Source: an uncultured Alistipes sp. (GTDB lineage: Bacteria; Bacteroidota; Bacteroidia; Bacteroidales; Rikenellaceae). From it: a DNA stretch of 15,255 bases. Both the position numbers and the translations under genes were made by a program. Under the pieces are notes generated by a model. It did not search any database and was not told where the DNA came from. It was given only the letters and a program-made list of their open reading frames with translations. Every line of letters starts with the position of its first letter. Position 1 is the stretch's first letter. This document shows, piece after piece, positions 1-7,196 of this stretch. The stretch lies in the NCBI GenBank assembly GCA_958449275.1, contig CAUDHE010000062.1:1-15255 (forward strand). Reading direction: 5' to 3'.

Positions 1-1660
1 CAATCGCACCGAGCGTCACGCACAGCGCGGCAGGGCGGGTCAGTAGTTTTCGGTTGAGCCACAGCCACACGACCGCTGCCGCCGCGAGAACGAACAACAG
101 CGACCGGAGCGCATCGTCGCGCATCGCCTCGGCGCGTTCGTCGGCCATCGCCGACGCGGCCGCCCAACCGATCAGTTCGTGCAATCCCTGCTTTACGTAC
201 TCCTCGCCGCCTTGTTGCAGAAGCATTTGGCGGAACTGTTCCGAAAGTTGCGCTCCGCTCCGCTGCATGCCGAAGTCGCCGAGCGAACGGCCGCCCGCGA
301 CCATCACGAGCAGCACGCCCGCTGAGATTCCCGCCGACCATCTCAGCGCACGTCTCATGCGTGCCGCATCGACTTTGCCGCTCGTCATGCGGGCCATGCC
401 CGCAGCCGCGAGCAGCGGCACGGTCCACTGCACCACCACGAGCGACATCGACACCGTTCGGAATTTGTCATACCCGGGCAGCCACTTGAAAAGTATCTCG
501 GTGAACCACATCATATGGTTGCCCCACGCCATGAAGAGAGCGAACAGCGTCGCTCCCGCTATCCACCACCTCTCGCGGGCGGGAAGCACGAACAGCGCCA
601 GCAGAGCGAGAAACACTGCCGCGGCACCCAGATAGGTGGGTCCCGCCGTATATGGCTGGTCGCCGCGATATCGAGGCAGATATTGCGCGAACCGCTCCAT
701 GCCGTAGGGGCGCAAAGCCTTCGCCACGGCACCGTCCTCGGCGAACGAATCGGCCGACGAGCCGCCCATGAAATCGGGCACCAGCATGTTGAGACTCTCG
801 CCTTTGCCGTAGCTCCAGGCCGTGGCGTATTCAAGATCGAGGCCTTTCGTGCCGTCGGAGCCGTCCGTGCGGGCCAGTTCCGAACCGCCTCGCGTGGTGG
901 TCGGAGTATGTTTATAAGTGTACCACAAGGGCGAGAAGTTCGACCCCACGGCCAGCAGCGCGGCTGCGGCCAGCAGTCCCGTGCGTTTGGCGAAGTCGCG
1001 CACGCGCCGTTCGCGCAGGGCGCAGACACATTCGCTGATCCACAGTGCGGCGGCTGCGATACAGAAATAGTAGGTTATCTGCGGATGGTTGGCCCCTATT
1101 TCGAGCGATGCGAACAGTGCGGTGCAGGCCGCGCCGAACAGCATGTCACGCCGCAGCGTGCAGTAGATCCCGCCCATCATGAGCGGGGCGTAGACCAAAG
1201 CCCACATCTTGGTGACATGGCCCGCGCCTATTATGAGTATGAAATAGGTGGAGAATCCGTATGCCAGCGCTCCCGCCAGCGCGGCCCACGGCCCGAAGCC
1301 GAAGAGCAGCAGCGCGGCCCACATGGCCGTCATGGCGAAGAACAGAAACGAAGCAGGGGTGTCGATCGCCTTCACTATCTTGCCCACGGTGCCCTTCACC
1401 GCCTGCGCCGGATACCTCACGTCGATCAGATAGGCGGGCATGCCGCCGAACATGCGCCCCGTCCATTGCGGATCGACACCCGTCGCCTCGCGGGCGTCGG
1501 CTATGTCCTTGCTCATGCCTTTGTATTGCGTCACGTCGTGCTGCGGAAGCGTTTCGCCAGCGAACTGCGGCGCGAAATAGAGCGCTGCGAGCACGAAAAA
1601 GAGCGCGACGATCCCGACGGACAATAAAATGTTGCGGTATGAAAGGCTGCGATGATTCAT
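1..1660 (-). CDS. YfhO-family polytopic membrane protein, C-terminus cut by window edge
   Basis: Reading left from an ATG at 1660, the frame is open to the window edge, giving about 553 residues. It begins MNHRSLSYRNILLSVG, with a first membrane segment at about residues 10-30. A periplasmic-type loop follows with HDVTQYKGM (41-49) and WTGRMFGGMPAY (66-77). Further on come GHVTKMWALVYAP, then ANHPQITYYF, then a KHTPTTTRGGSEL segment, interleaved with many hydrophobic helices. These are hallmarks I associate with the Bacteroidetes branch of the YfhO family (GT-C-like membrane proteins, typically about 800 residues or more). In Bacillus, YfhO is linked to glycosylation of cell-surface polymers; the role in Bacteroidales is not known to me. 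The gene diverges from the polyprenyl synthase gene and is preceded by promoter-bearing tandem repeats. The C-terminal part is missing only because the window ends. Overlapping open frames on both strands are shadows. Confidence 0.85.
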   Translation of the reverse strand, partial: MNHRSLSYRNILLSVGIVALFFVLAALYFAPQFAGETLPQHDVTQYKGMSKDIADAREATGVDPQWTGRMFGGMPAYLIDVRYPAQAVKGTVGKIVKAIDTPASFLFFAMTAMWAALLLFGFGPWAALAGALAYGFSTYFILIIGAGHVTKMWALVYAPLMMGGIYCTLRRDMLFGAACTALFASLEIGANHPQITYYFCIAAAALWISECVCALRERRVRDFAKRTGLLAAAALLAVGSNFSPLWYTYKHTPTTTRGGSELARTDGSDGTKGLDLEYATAWSYGKGESLNMLVPDFMGGSSADSFAEDGAVAKALRPYGMERFAQYLPRYRGDQPYTAGPTYLGAAAVFLALLALFVLPARERWWIAGATLFALFMAWGNHMMWFTEILFKWLPGYDKFRTVSMSLVVVQWTVPLLAAAGMARMTSGKVDAARMRRALRWSAGISAGVLLVMVAGGRSLGDFGMQRSGAQLSEQFRQMLLQQGGEEYVKQGLHELIGWAAASAMADERAEAMRDDALRSLLFVLAAAAVVWLWLNRKLLTRPAALCVTLGAI

Positions 1661-1682
1661 ATTATTTTATAAATAGGCGGGT

Positions 1683-1713
1683 CAAAGATACGTATAAGCG
1701 AGGGCAAAAGCAA
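1683..1713 (-). promoter_or_regulatory. Bacteroidetes-type promoter for the YfhO gene, repeat copy 1
   Basis: On the minus strand a perfect TAnnTTTG box (TATCTTTG, 1683-1690) lies 20 nt downstream of TTG (1711-1713). This is the canonical -33/-7 layout of the primary sigma factor in Bacteroidetes. The -7 box sits about 23 bp upstream of the YfhO start codon, so the 5' leader would be short. The TTG lies inside the 14-bp palindrome of the 73-bp repeat. The assignment is sequence inference; no transcription start is known. Confidence 0.6.
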
Positions 1714-1838
1714 GCTTGCTTGTATTTCGCCGAGCGAAAGTATCTAAGGCGCAGCCAAAGTTACGCATAAGCGAGAGCAAAAACAAGTTTGCTTGTATTT
1801 TGCCGAGCGAAAGTATCTAAGACGCAGCCAAAGTTACG
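1684..1838. repeat. 73-bp tandem direct repeat, two full copies plus 9 bp of a third
   Basis: Copy 1 is 1684-1756, copy 2 is 1757-1829, and the first 9 bp recur at 1830-1838. The two full copies differ at 7 of 73 positions by my alignment, six of them transitions. Copy 1 holds a perfect 14-bp palindrome (AAGCAAGCTTGCTT, 1708-1721), decayed in copy 2 to ACAAG-TTTG-CTTGT. The period is not a multiple of three and the units lie between genes, so a coding repeat is unlikely. Each unit carries a minus-strand TTG-N20-TAnnTTTG promoter. It may be a member of a dispersed Bacteroidales intergenic repeat family, which would need a genome search. Confidence 0.9.
1756..1786 (-). promoter_or_regulatory. 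Second promoter toward the YfhO gene, repeat copy 2
   Basis: The second repeat unit carries TAACTTTG (1756-1763 on the minus strand), a perfect TAnnTTTG box, with TTG at 1784-1786 and again exactly 20 nt between them. A third TAACTTTG occurs at 1829-1836 in the partial copy, but no TTG lies at the right distance there. The duplication therefore provides two complete tandem promoters and one orphan -7 box, all aimed at the YfhO gene. Confidence 0.5.
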
Positions 1839-1878
1839 AAAAACATTCCTTTTTCGGTGTGTAATTGCAAAAAATTAC

Positions 1879-1886
1879 TATATTTG
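1879..1886 (+). promoter_or_regulatory. -7 box for the polyprenyl synthase transcript
   Basis: TATATTTG matches the Bacteroidetes -7 consensus TAnnTTTG on the plus strand. No good TTTG or TTG lies 19-22 nt upstream; the nearest candidate is a T-run at 1851-1854. Initiation near 1892 would give a leader of about 185 nt before the ATG at 2078. The leader includes a 7-bp GC-rich hairpin (1989-1995 with 1999-2005) and several tiny open frames. Confidence 0.5.
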
Positions 1887-1942
1887 CAAAGTTAACGATA
1901 CCTGCTCGTGCCTGAACAGCCGACTTCCGAGCACATCGATCG

Positions 1943-2057
1943 ATGGCCCCTGAGAGGAGGAGATTCGGGTGAGGATCGAATTTACAAACGCGGCCCGAGG
2001 CCGCGAACGATGACTTTCTGTCGCGCATTTTCCGCACGATTCGGTCGGGTACGTTGA
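1943..2057 (+). other. Three chained tiny upstream open frames in the leader
   Basis: Within the leader, ATG 1943 to TGA 1972 encodes MAPERRRFG. GTG 1969 to TGA 2013 encodes MRIEFTNAARGRER and has AGGAGGAG 7 nt upstream of its start. ATG 2010 to TGA 2057 encodes MTFCRAFSARFGRVR. Each start overlaps the previous stop by 4 nt. They could be translated leader peptides, but frames this short arise easily by chance and Shine-Dalgarno use is rare in this phylum. Treat this as a pattern seen, not a gene call. Confidence 0.2.
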
Positions 2058-2077
2058 ATATTTGTGCAAGTAACGAG

Positions 2078-3094
2078 ATGAATATGGTAAGTCTGGATGC
2101 CATTCGCACGCCGATAGCATCGGATATAGAGGCTTTCGAGGAGTTCGTGAGGAATCGCTTCGACTCGGATGGCAAACTCATGTCCGAGATGCTGTCGCAT
2201 GCTCTCTCCTCGCGCGGCAAGGGCGTGCGTCCCATAATCGTCATGCTTACCTCTGCGCTCACCTCGGCCGCGAACAAACGTCAGTGGGTGGCGGGCGAAC
2301 GCAACTGCACCATGCGCACCTATTTGGCCGCCATGATGGTGGAGATGCTTCACACCGCATCGCTCATTCACGACGACGTGATCGACGGCGCCGACATGCG
2401 TCGCGGCCGTCCCTCGGTGAACGCACTGTGGCAGTCGCGCAATGCCGTGGTGCTCGGCGACTACATTCTGGCGCGCACCATGAGCACGGGAATGTCCAGC
2501 GCGCAATACGATCTGGTGTCGCACATCATAGGTTCGGTAGCCACGCTGTGCGAAGGCGAGGTGTTGCAGAGCCAGCATGCGCGCGACAAGGATACCACCC
2601 GTCGCGACTATCTGGAGATAATATATAAAAAGACGGCCAGTCTGATAAGCATAAGCGCATCGGCGGGAGCCGTGTCGGTCATAGCGTCGCACGAGGATAT
2701 CGAGCGCATGCGCCGTTTCGGCGAAGCGTTGGGCATGGCGTTCCAGATAAAGGACGACATACTCGATTACAGCCGCTCCAACCGTACGGGGAAACCCGCC
2801 AACAACGACCTGCGCGAGGGCAAGATAACGCTGCCCCTCATAGAGGTGCTGGAGCGTTGCGAGCCTGCCGAGAAGCTGCGGCTGATGGACAACCTTTCGC
2901 GGTGCGGCGAGGATCCTGCCGCCGTAGACTACATCCACGGAGTGGTGGAGGCCGCAGGCGGCGCCGCGATGGCCGAGAGGACCATGCAAACCTATATCGA
3001 CCGCGCGGTGGAGATACTTTCGTACTACGACGATTCGCCCTACCGCACGGCATTGATTAATCTGTGCGCCTACGTGGCCGAACGCGACCGATGA
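2078..3094 (+). CDS. Long-chain polyprenyl diphosphate synthase
   Basis: This trans-prenyltransferase adds isopentenyl diphosphate units to an allylic primer, making the side chain of menaquinone or a similar polyprenyl lipid, in the cytosol or at the membrane face. From the ATG at 2078 (338 residues), the substrate-binding KGVRP lies at 49-53. The first aspartate-rich motif HDDVID is at 98-103, followed by RRG at 108-110, and the second motif DDILD is at 226-230. The residue five positions before the first Asp is Ala94, a small residue, as expected of enzymes making long chains (C40 or more); exact length cannot be read. Family length is normal. A TTG at 2054 would add eight residues and an ATG at 2084 would remove two. 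I prefer 2078 or 2084 because family members start close to the xxxIxxPIAxxIxxF helix. The gene is followed 81 bp later by a sugar permease gene on the same strand. Confidence 0.92.
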   Translation: MNMVSLDAIRTPIASDIEAFEEFVRNRFDSDGKLMSEMLSHALSSRGKGVRPIIVMLTSALTSAANKRQWVAGERNCTMRTYLAAMMVEMLHTASLIHDDVIDGADMRRGRPSVNALWQSRNAVVLGDYILARTMSTGMSSAQYDLVSHIIGSVATLCEGEVLQSQHARDKDTTRRDYLEIIYKKTASLISISASAGAVSVIASHEDIERMRRFGEALGMAFQIKDDILDYSRSNRTGKPANNDLREGKITLPLIEVLERCEPAEKLRLMDNLSRCGEDPAAVDYIHGVVEAAGGAAMAERTMQTYIDRAVEILSYYDDSPYRTALINLCAYVAERDR

Positions 3095-3175
3095 CGGAGC
3101 GGACAGACTGACGATGAACTAAAATACGACAAGAAAGAGACGTGATAAATGAATTATTAACCAATCTAAATTCCT

Positions 3176-4450
3176 ATGACAACAAAAAATCAGAAAAGTA
3201 ACGTATTCGCGATCGCAGTGATGTTCCTGCTCTTCTTCATGATCGCGTTCGTTACCAACTTCGCCGGTTCCATGGGCGTTATCGTCAAGAACCAGTTCGG
3301 CGCATCGAACGCTATGGCGCAATTGGGTACTTTGGCCAACTTCATCGCCTATGCCTGCATGGGTATACCCGCAGGTATCATACTCAAGCGCAAGGGTTAC
3401 AAATTCACTTCGCTGGCTGCCGTGACCGTAGGTTTCGTCGGCGTGGGCGTGCAGTTCCTGTCGGGCTACGTGGAGTCGTTCGGCGTGTATGTGCTGGGCG
3501 CGTTCATCGCAGGCTTCTCGATGTGTATGCTCAACATCGTGGTGAACCCCATGCTCAACACTCTGGGCGGCGGCGGCAACCGCGGTAACCAGCTTATCCA
3601 GCTGGGCGGCTCGTGCAACTCGGTGGGCGGTACCATCGCCCCCATCTTCCTGGGCTATCTGATCGGCGGTTCAATGGATAACGCGAGCGTGGGCGACGCT
3701 GCTCCCGCAATGATCGCGGCTATGGCCATCTTCGCTCTGGCGTTCGTAATCATCGGTCTTTCGAACATCCCCGAGCCTCACATGGAGACTGCCGAGGAGA
3801 AGGCGGCTCGTCTGAGCGGCAAGGTCAAGAAAGATCAGTACGGTCCCATGTCGTTCCGCCACTTCGTGCTGGGCGCCATCGCCATATTCTTCTACGTAGG
3901 TGTCGAGGTAGGTATTCCCAACACGGCCAACCTCTACATGTCGGGCCTCGAAGGCGTAGGTCCCGCCATTGCGGGTACACTGGTAGGTTTTTACTGGTTC
4001 CTGATGATGTGCGGCCGTCTGGTCGGCGGAGTCGTGGGCGGTAAGGTGTCGAGCAAGGCTATGCTTACCACCGTATGCAGCGTGGCTTTGATCTTCGTGC
4101 TGTGCATCATGTTCATCCCCGAGAGCGTGAAGGTGACTGTTCCCGTTGCGAATGTCGAGGTTCCCATGAGCATGGTATTCATGTTCCTGTGCGGTCTGTG
4201 CACTTCGGTCATGTGGGGTTCTATCTTCAACCTCGCAGCCGAGGGACTGGGTAAATATACTCCCGTGGCTTCGGGTATCTTCATGGCACTCGTTTGCGGC
4301 GGCGGTGTTCTGCCGTTCATTCAGGGTCTGGCCGCCGATGCCGTAGGTTTCATCCAGAGCTACTGGGTTATCGTTATCGGTATCTGCTACATGCTGTTCT
4401 ACGCTTTGGCAGGTTCGAAGAACGTGAACAAGGATATCCCCGTGGAATAA
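3176..4450 (+). CDS. MFS sugar permease, FHS/GGP (fucose-glucose/galactose) type
   Basis: This is a 424-residue protein with about twelve hydrophobic helices, the size and layout of a major facilitator superfamily symporter in the inner membrane. The loop after helix 2 reads LKRKGYK (70-76), as in MFS proteins. The stretch NPMLNTLGG (124-132), followed by GNQLIQLGGSCNSVGG and APIFLG (155-160), resembles the helix 4-5 signature of the FHS/glucose-galactose permease group, so proton-coupled uptake of a monosaccharide is likely. The substrate cannot be assigned and no sugar kinase or glycosidase gene is adjacent. A long charged central loop (about residues 198-225) separates the two halves. The start is an ATG preceded by an A/T-rich stretch, as usual in this phylum. 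No TAnnTTTG box is visible in the 81-bp gap upstream, so it may be co-transcribed with the polyprenyl synthase. A strong terminator follows. Confidence 0.85.
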   Translation: MTTKNQKSNVFAIAVMFLLFFMIAFVTNFAGSMGVIVKNQFGASNAMAQLGTLANFIAYACMGIPAGIILKRKGYKFTSLAAVTVGFVGVGVQFLSGYVESFGVYVLGAFIAGFSMCMLNIVVNPMLNTLGGGGNRGNQLIQLGGSCNSVGGTIAPIFLGYLIGGSMDNASVGDAAPAMIAAMAIFALAFVIIGLSNIPEPHMETAEEKAARLSGKVKKDQYGPMSFRHFVLGAIAIFFYVGVEVGIPNTANLYMSGLEGVGPAIAGTLVGFYWFLMMCGRLVGGVVGGKVSSKAMLTTVCSVALIFVLCIMFIPESVKVTVPVANVEVPMSMVFMFLCGLCTSVMWGSIFNLAAEGLGKYTPVASGIFMALVCGGGVLPFIQGLAADAVGFIQSYWVIVIGICYMLFYALAGSKNVNKDIPVE

Positions 4451-4471
4451 TCCGCATCGCGATACAGTTTC

Positions 4472-4509
4472 TGCGGCCTTCGGTTCTCCGAGGGCCGCAT
4501 TCTTTTTAT
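4472..4509 (+). terminator. Rho-independent terminator after the permease gene
   Basis: TGCGGCC-T-TCGG (4472-4483) pairs with CCGA-G-GGCCGCA (4488-4499), with one G-U pair and a 4-nt loop. TTCTTTTTAT follows directly. It ends the plus-strand transcript 21 bp after the permease stop codon. Confidence 0.88.
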
Positions 4510-4857
4510 AAAAGTTCTGCGCGTTTTCGAATTACACAGACATATTTCGTGTAATTGGTTGCCGTTCGCCGACGGCCGTATATGCGACTCGCCGAGTCGT
4601 GCGGGCCGCAGCCTCGCCGCGCGGAAGCCCGCAACGGCATTCGCCATGTTACATTCTCCGCAGGCTGTGATTAGAATACAAATAATGGAATGACGCGGAA
4701 GTGTTTCGGATCTGCAGTCCGCTGCGGTAGAACGTCGGCGAACTGCGCGACTCTGCGAGTAGCATTTTTTCGTCATACCACCGATCACAAGCGAGGATCA
4801 GGATTGGCATCGCGACAAAAAGAGCGCAGATGCCGTAGGACAAGGCTCGAAATATTT
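4510..4857. other. Gene-free convergent region with several inverted repeats
   Basis: About 350 bp between two facing terminators with no supportable gene. Visible structure includes AATTACAC (4530-4537) with GTGTAATT (4549-4556). There is also a nested group: TGCCGTT (4560-4566) with AACGGCA (4633-4639), enclosing CGACTC (4585-4590) with GAGTCG (4594-4599) and GCGGGC (4601-4606) with GCCCGC (4627-4632). The nested group resembles a folded RNA or a decayed element but lacks tRNA arms. A minus-strand frame at 4649-4843 starts with a hydrophobic stretch, but its only full-length start is TTG and nothing else supports it. Confidence 0.5.
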
Positions 4858-4895
4858 ATATAAAACAAAAACGACCCCTCGGAAAAAGGGGTCGT
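4858..4895 (-). terminator. Terminator of the ribosomal protein/rpoA transcript
   Basis: A perfect 8-bp stem, ACGACCCC (4871-4878) with GGGGTCGT (4888-4895), encloses a 9-nt loop. Read on the minus strand it is followed by TTTTTGTTTTATAT. It lies 35 bp past the rplQ stop codon and marks the 3' end of the whole cluster. Confidence 0.9.
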
Positions 4896-4930
4896 AATTG
4901 AAATATGAGGCAGCGCTCGCGCGCCGCGAA

Positions 4931-5500
4931 TTACATCTTCTTGCCTACGTTGGTCTTCTTGGCAACCTTAGGAGCGGCAGTCTTGGCAGCAGCCTTAGGT
5001 GCGTTGACCTTAGCGGCTTTCTTCTCGGTTACCACGGTGGCATCCTCCACGGCATCGGTCTTCTTCGCCGCAGGCTTGCGCGAACGACGGGTCTTGGGCT
5101 TAGCCTCCTCGGTAGAAGTAACCTTACCGAAGGTGTAAGCCTCGTTGAAATCGACGAACTCGATGATGCACATGTCAGCAGCGTCGCCAAGACGGAAACC
5201 CGTCTTGAGGATGCGAGTGTAACCGCCCGGACGATCGGCGATCTTGGGAGCGATGGTGCGGAACAACTCGGTCACGGCCTCCTTCTGCTTGAGGTACGAG
5301 AAGACTACACGACGCGAATGGGTAGTGTCTTCCTTAGACTTGGTTACCAGAGGCTCGACGAACTGCTTCACGGCCTTAGCTTTTGCAACCGTAGTCTCGA
5401 TGCGCTTGTGCAGGATAAGCGACGACGCCATGTTCGACAACATCGCCCGACGGTGACCCGCCTGTCTGCCAAGGTGATTGAAATTCTTATTGTGTCTCAT
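4931..5500 (-). CDS. rplQ: 50S ribosomal protein L17, with long basic C-terminal tail
   Basis: L17 is a large-subunit protein near the peptide exit tunnel. The core (about residues 1-119) begins MRHNKNFNHLGRQAGHRRAM, the family signature, and continues with LHKRIETTVAKAKAVKQFVEPL and the GGYTRILKTGFRLGDAADM segment typical of L17. After residue 119 comes a roughly 70-residue extension rich in Lys, Ala, Thr and Val (KPKTRRSRKPAAKK and AAAKTAAPKVAKK), predicted to be disordered. Such tails are common in Bacteroidetes L17 but absent from the 127-residue E. coli protein. It is the last gene of the cluster, starting 4 bp after the rpoA stop, and is followed by the cluster terminator. Confidence 0.97.
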   Translation of the reverse strand: MRHNKNFNHLGRQAGHRRAMLSNMASSLILHKRIETTVAKAKAVKQFVEPLVTKSKEDTTHSRRVVFSYLKQKEAVTELFRTIAPKIADRPGGYTRILKTGFRLGDAADMCIIEFVDFNEAYTFGKVTSTEEAKPKTRRSRKPAAKKTDAVEDATVVTEKKAAKVNAPKAAAKTAAPKVAKKTNVGKKM

Positions 5501-5504
5501 TTAA

Positions 5505-6497
5505 TTAATCTTTATCAAGTTTGTAGATAGATACGTCCATTCCGAACTTAAGATTCAACGATGTCAGCAACTCGTCCAACTCGGTGAGCGACTTCTTACC
5601 GAAGTTGCGGAACTTCAGCAGATCGTTGCGGTTCAGCTTCACCAGATCGCCTACGGTGTCGACATCGGCAGCTTTCAGGCAATTCAAGGCGCGAACGCTC
5701 AGGTCCTGATCCGAGAGCTTGGTCTTGAGAAGCTGACGCATGCGCAACGCCTCGTCGTCCAGAGTCTCGTTCTCGCTGCTGTCATCCATGTTGATGGTGA
5801 TCTTTTCGTCCGAGAAAAGCATGAAATGCTGGATGAGAATCTTGGCGGCCTCTTTCAAGGCATCCTTAGGGTGAATCGATCCGTCGGTAGTAATCTCCAA
5901 ATTCAACTTTTCGTAGTCGGTCTTCTGCTCGACGCGGTAGTCCTCGATCGAGTATTTGACGTTCTTGATGGGCGTGAAAATCGAATCGATCGGCAAAACG
6001 TCCAACTCCTTCTCGGCAGGTGCGTTCTCCTCCGAAGGCACGTAACCGCGACCCTTACCGATGGTGAGGGTAATTTGCATCTTCGTGCCGGGAGCGAGGT
6101 GGCAAATCACCAGCTCGGGATTGAGCACCTTGAACGACGACAGATAGTTCGAGATGTAACCGGCCGTAAGCTCCGTCACACCGGCAACATTTACGATCAC
6201 CTTCTCCGACTCCTGATTGTCGACCGTGCGGAGGAAGCGTACCTGCTTCAATTTCAGGATGATATCCATCATACCCTCCATCACGCCCGGGATAGCGGCA
6301 AACTCGTTGTTCACTCCGGCTACCTTTACGGTCGTAATTGCATAACCCTCCAACGATGAGAGCAAAACGCGTCGCAAAGCGTTGCCGACTGTCATACCGA
6401 AACCGGGCTCCAACGGACGGAACTCGAACTTTCCGAATGAGGCCGTGGCTTCGAGCATAATAACCTTTTCAGGTTTCTGGAATGCTAATATTGCCAT
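5505..6497 (-). CDS. rpoA: DNA-directed RNA polymerase subunit alpha
   Basis: Alpha dimerises to nucleate assembly of RNA polymerase, and its C-terminal domain contacts upstream promoter DNA and activators. The 330-residue product has normal length. The N-terminal domain (about 15-235) contains NALRRVLLSS (39-48), the dimer/beta contact signature, and EGYAITTVKVAGV. A short acidic linker (about 237-250) leads to the C-terminal domain (about 255-320). That domain carries SVRALNCLKA, whose Arg269 corresponds to the DNA-binding Arg265 of E. coli, and FGKKSLTELDELL. It sits between rpsD (24 bp upstream) and rplQ (4 bp downstream), the classic alpha-operon place. Confidence 0.98.
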   Translation of the reverse strand: MAILAFQKPEKVIMLEATASFGKFEFRPLEPGFGMTVGNALRRVLLSSLEGYAITTVKVAGVNNEFAAIPGVMEGMMDIILKLKQVRFLRTVDNQESEKVIVNVAGVTELTAGYISNYLSSFKVLNPELVICHLAPGTKMQITLTIGKGRGYVPSEENAPAEKELDVLPIDSIFTPIKNVKYSIEDYRVEQKTDYEKLNLEITTDGSIHPKDALKEAAKILIQHFMLFSDEKITINMDDSSENETLDDEALRMRQLLKTKLSDQDLSVRALNCLKAADVDTVGDLVKLNRNDLLKFRNFGKKSLTELDELLTSLNLKFGMDVSIYKLDKD

Positions 6498-6521
6498 AAA
6501 ATATTGAATTTGTATTAATTA

Positions 6522-7130
6522 CTACTTAGAGTACAGCTCGACGATAAGCTGCTCCTTGATGTTCTCGGGAATCTCCTCGCGCTCGGGCTTCTGCAGGAAT
6601 TTGCCGCTCAACGTGGCGCCATCCCACTCCAACCATGCGTAACGGCTTCTCGACGAACCCGAAACAGACGTCGTGATTACCTCCAGACTCTTCGACTTCT
6701 CGCGAACCGACACCACATCGCCGGCCTTGAGCGAATACGAAGGGATGTTCACCACCGAGCCGTTCACGCAGATGTGACGGTGCGACACCAGCTGACGGGC
6801 AGCCGCGCGGGTGGGAGCTATGCCCAGACGGTAAACCACGTTATCCAGACGGCACTCCAGCAGCTTGAGCAGGTTCTCGCCCGTGATACCGCCCATGCGG
6901 GCAGCAGCCTCGTAGGTGCGGGCGAACTGCTTCTCCAGAATACCGTACGTATATTTTGCCTTCTGCTTCTCGCTAAGCTGCTCTCCGTACTCCGAGTTCT
7001 TCTTACGCTTGCGAGCAAGACCGTGCTGTCCGGGAGGATAGTTTCTCTTCTCAAGAACTTTATCCGCACCATAGATAGCTTCGCCGAACTTACGGGCGAT
7101 CTTTGATTTTGGTCCTATATATCTTGCCAT
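6522..7130 (-). CDS. rpsD: 30S ribosomal protein S4 (zinc-free form)
   Basis: S4 is a primary assembly protein of the small subunit. It binds 16S rRNA at the five-way junction and in many bacteria represses the alpha operon. The 202-residue product starts MARYIGPKSKIARKFGEAIYG and contains YPPGQHGLARKRKK. The S4 RNA-binding domain (about 90-155) includes CRLDNVVYRLGIAPTRAAAR and SHRHICVNGSVVNIPSY. The four N-terminal cysteines of the zinc-binding S4 class are absent, as usual in Bacteroidetes. It lies 66 bp after rpsK, one of the wider gaps in this part of the cluster, and 24 bp before rpoA. Confidence 0.98.
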   Translation of the reverse strand: MARYIGPKSKIARKFGEAIYGADKVLEKRNYPPGQHGLARKRKKNSEYGEQLSEKQKAKYTYGILEKQFARTYEAAARMGGITGENLLKLLECRLDNVVYRLGIAPTRAAARQLVSHRHICVNGSVVNIPSYSLKAGDVVSVREKSKSLEVITTSVSGSSRSRYAWLEWDGATLSGKFLQKPEREEIPENIKEQLIVELYSK

Positions 7131-7196
7131 TGTTTCAAACTTTTATTAAAATAACTTCTTCATTAAAGTTCATGCCTTTGTCTCAGCGCCGAAGCG

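Noticed and set aside
515..1627. A 370-codon plus-strand open frame
   Set aside because: It is antisense to the YfhO-family gene, whose protein shows clear family motifs. The antisense product is Arg/His/Gln-rich with no recognisable fold.
1684..1838. CRISPR-like array
   Set aside because: Only two units, directly abutting with no spacers, and carrying promoter boxes; it is a plain tandem repeat.
2054..2077. TTG start for the polyprenyl synthase gene
   Set aside because: It would add eight residues absent from the family. ATG codons at 2078 and 2084 are better placed.
4560..4639. tRNA-like 7-bp closing stem
   Set aside because: The interior has no T-loop motif, no proper anticodon loop and wrong arm lengths, so it is not a tRNA.
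4399..4788. Minus-strand 129-codon frame
   Set aside because: It runs through the permease terminator and antisense into the permease 3' end; composition is not protein-like.
4649..4843. Minus-strand frame with a hydrophobic start and a lipobox-like ILAC
   Set aside because: The full-length start is TTG, no promoter or neighbour supports it, and it lies just past a strong terminator. It may be a gene relic, but this cannot be shown here.
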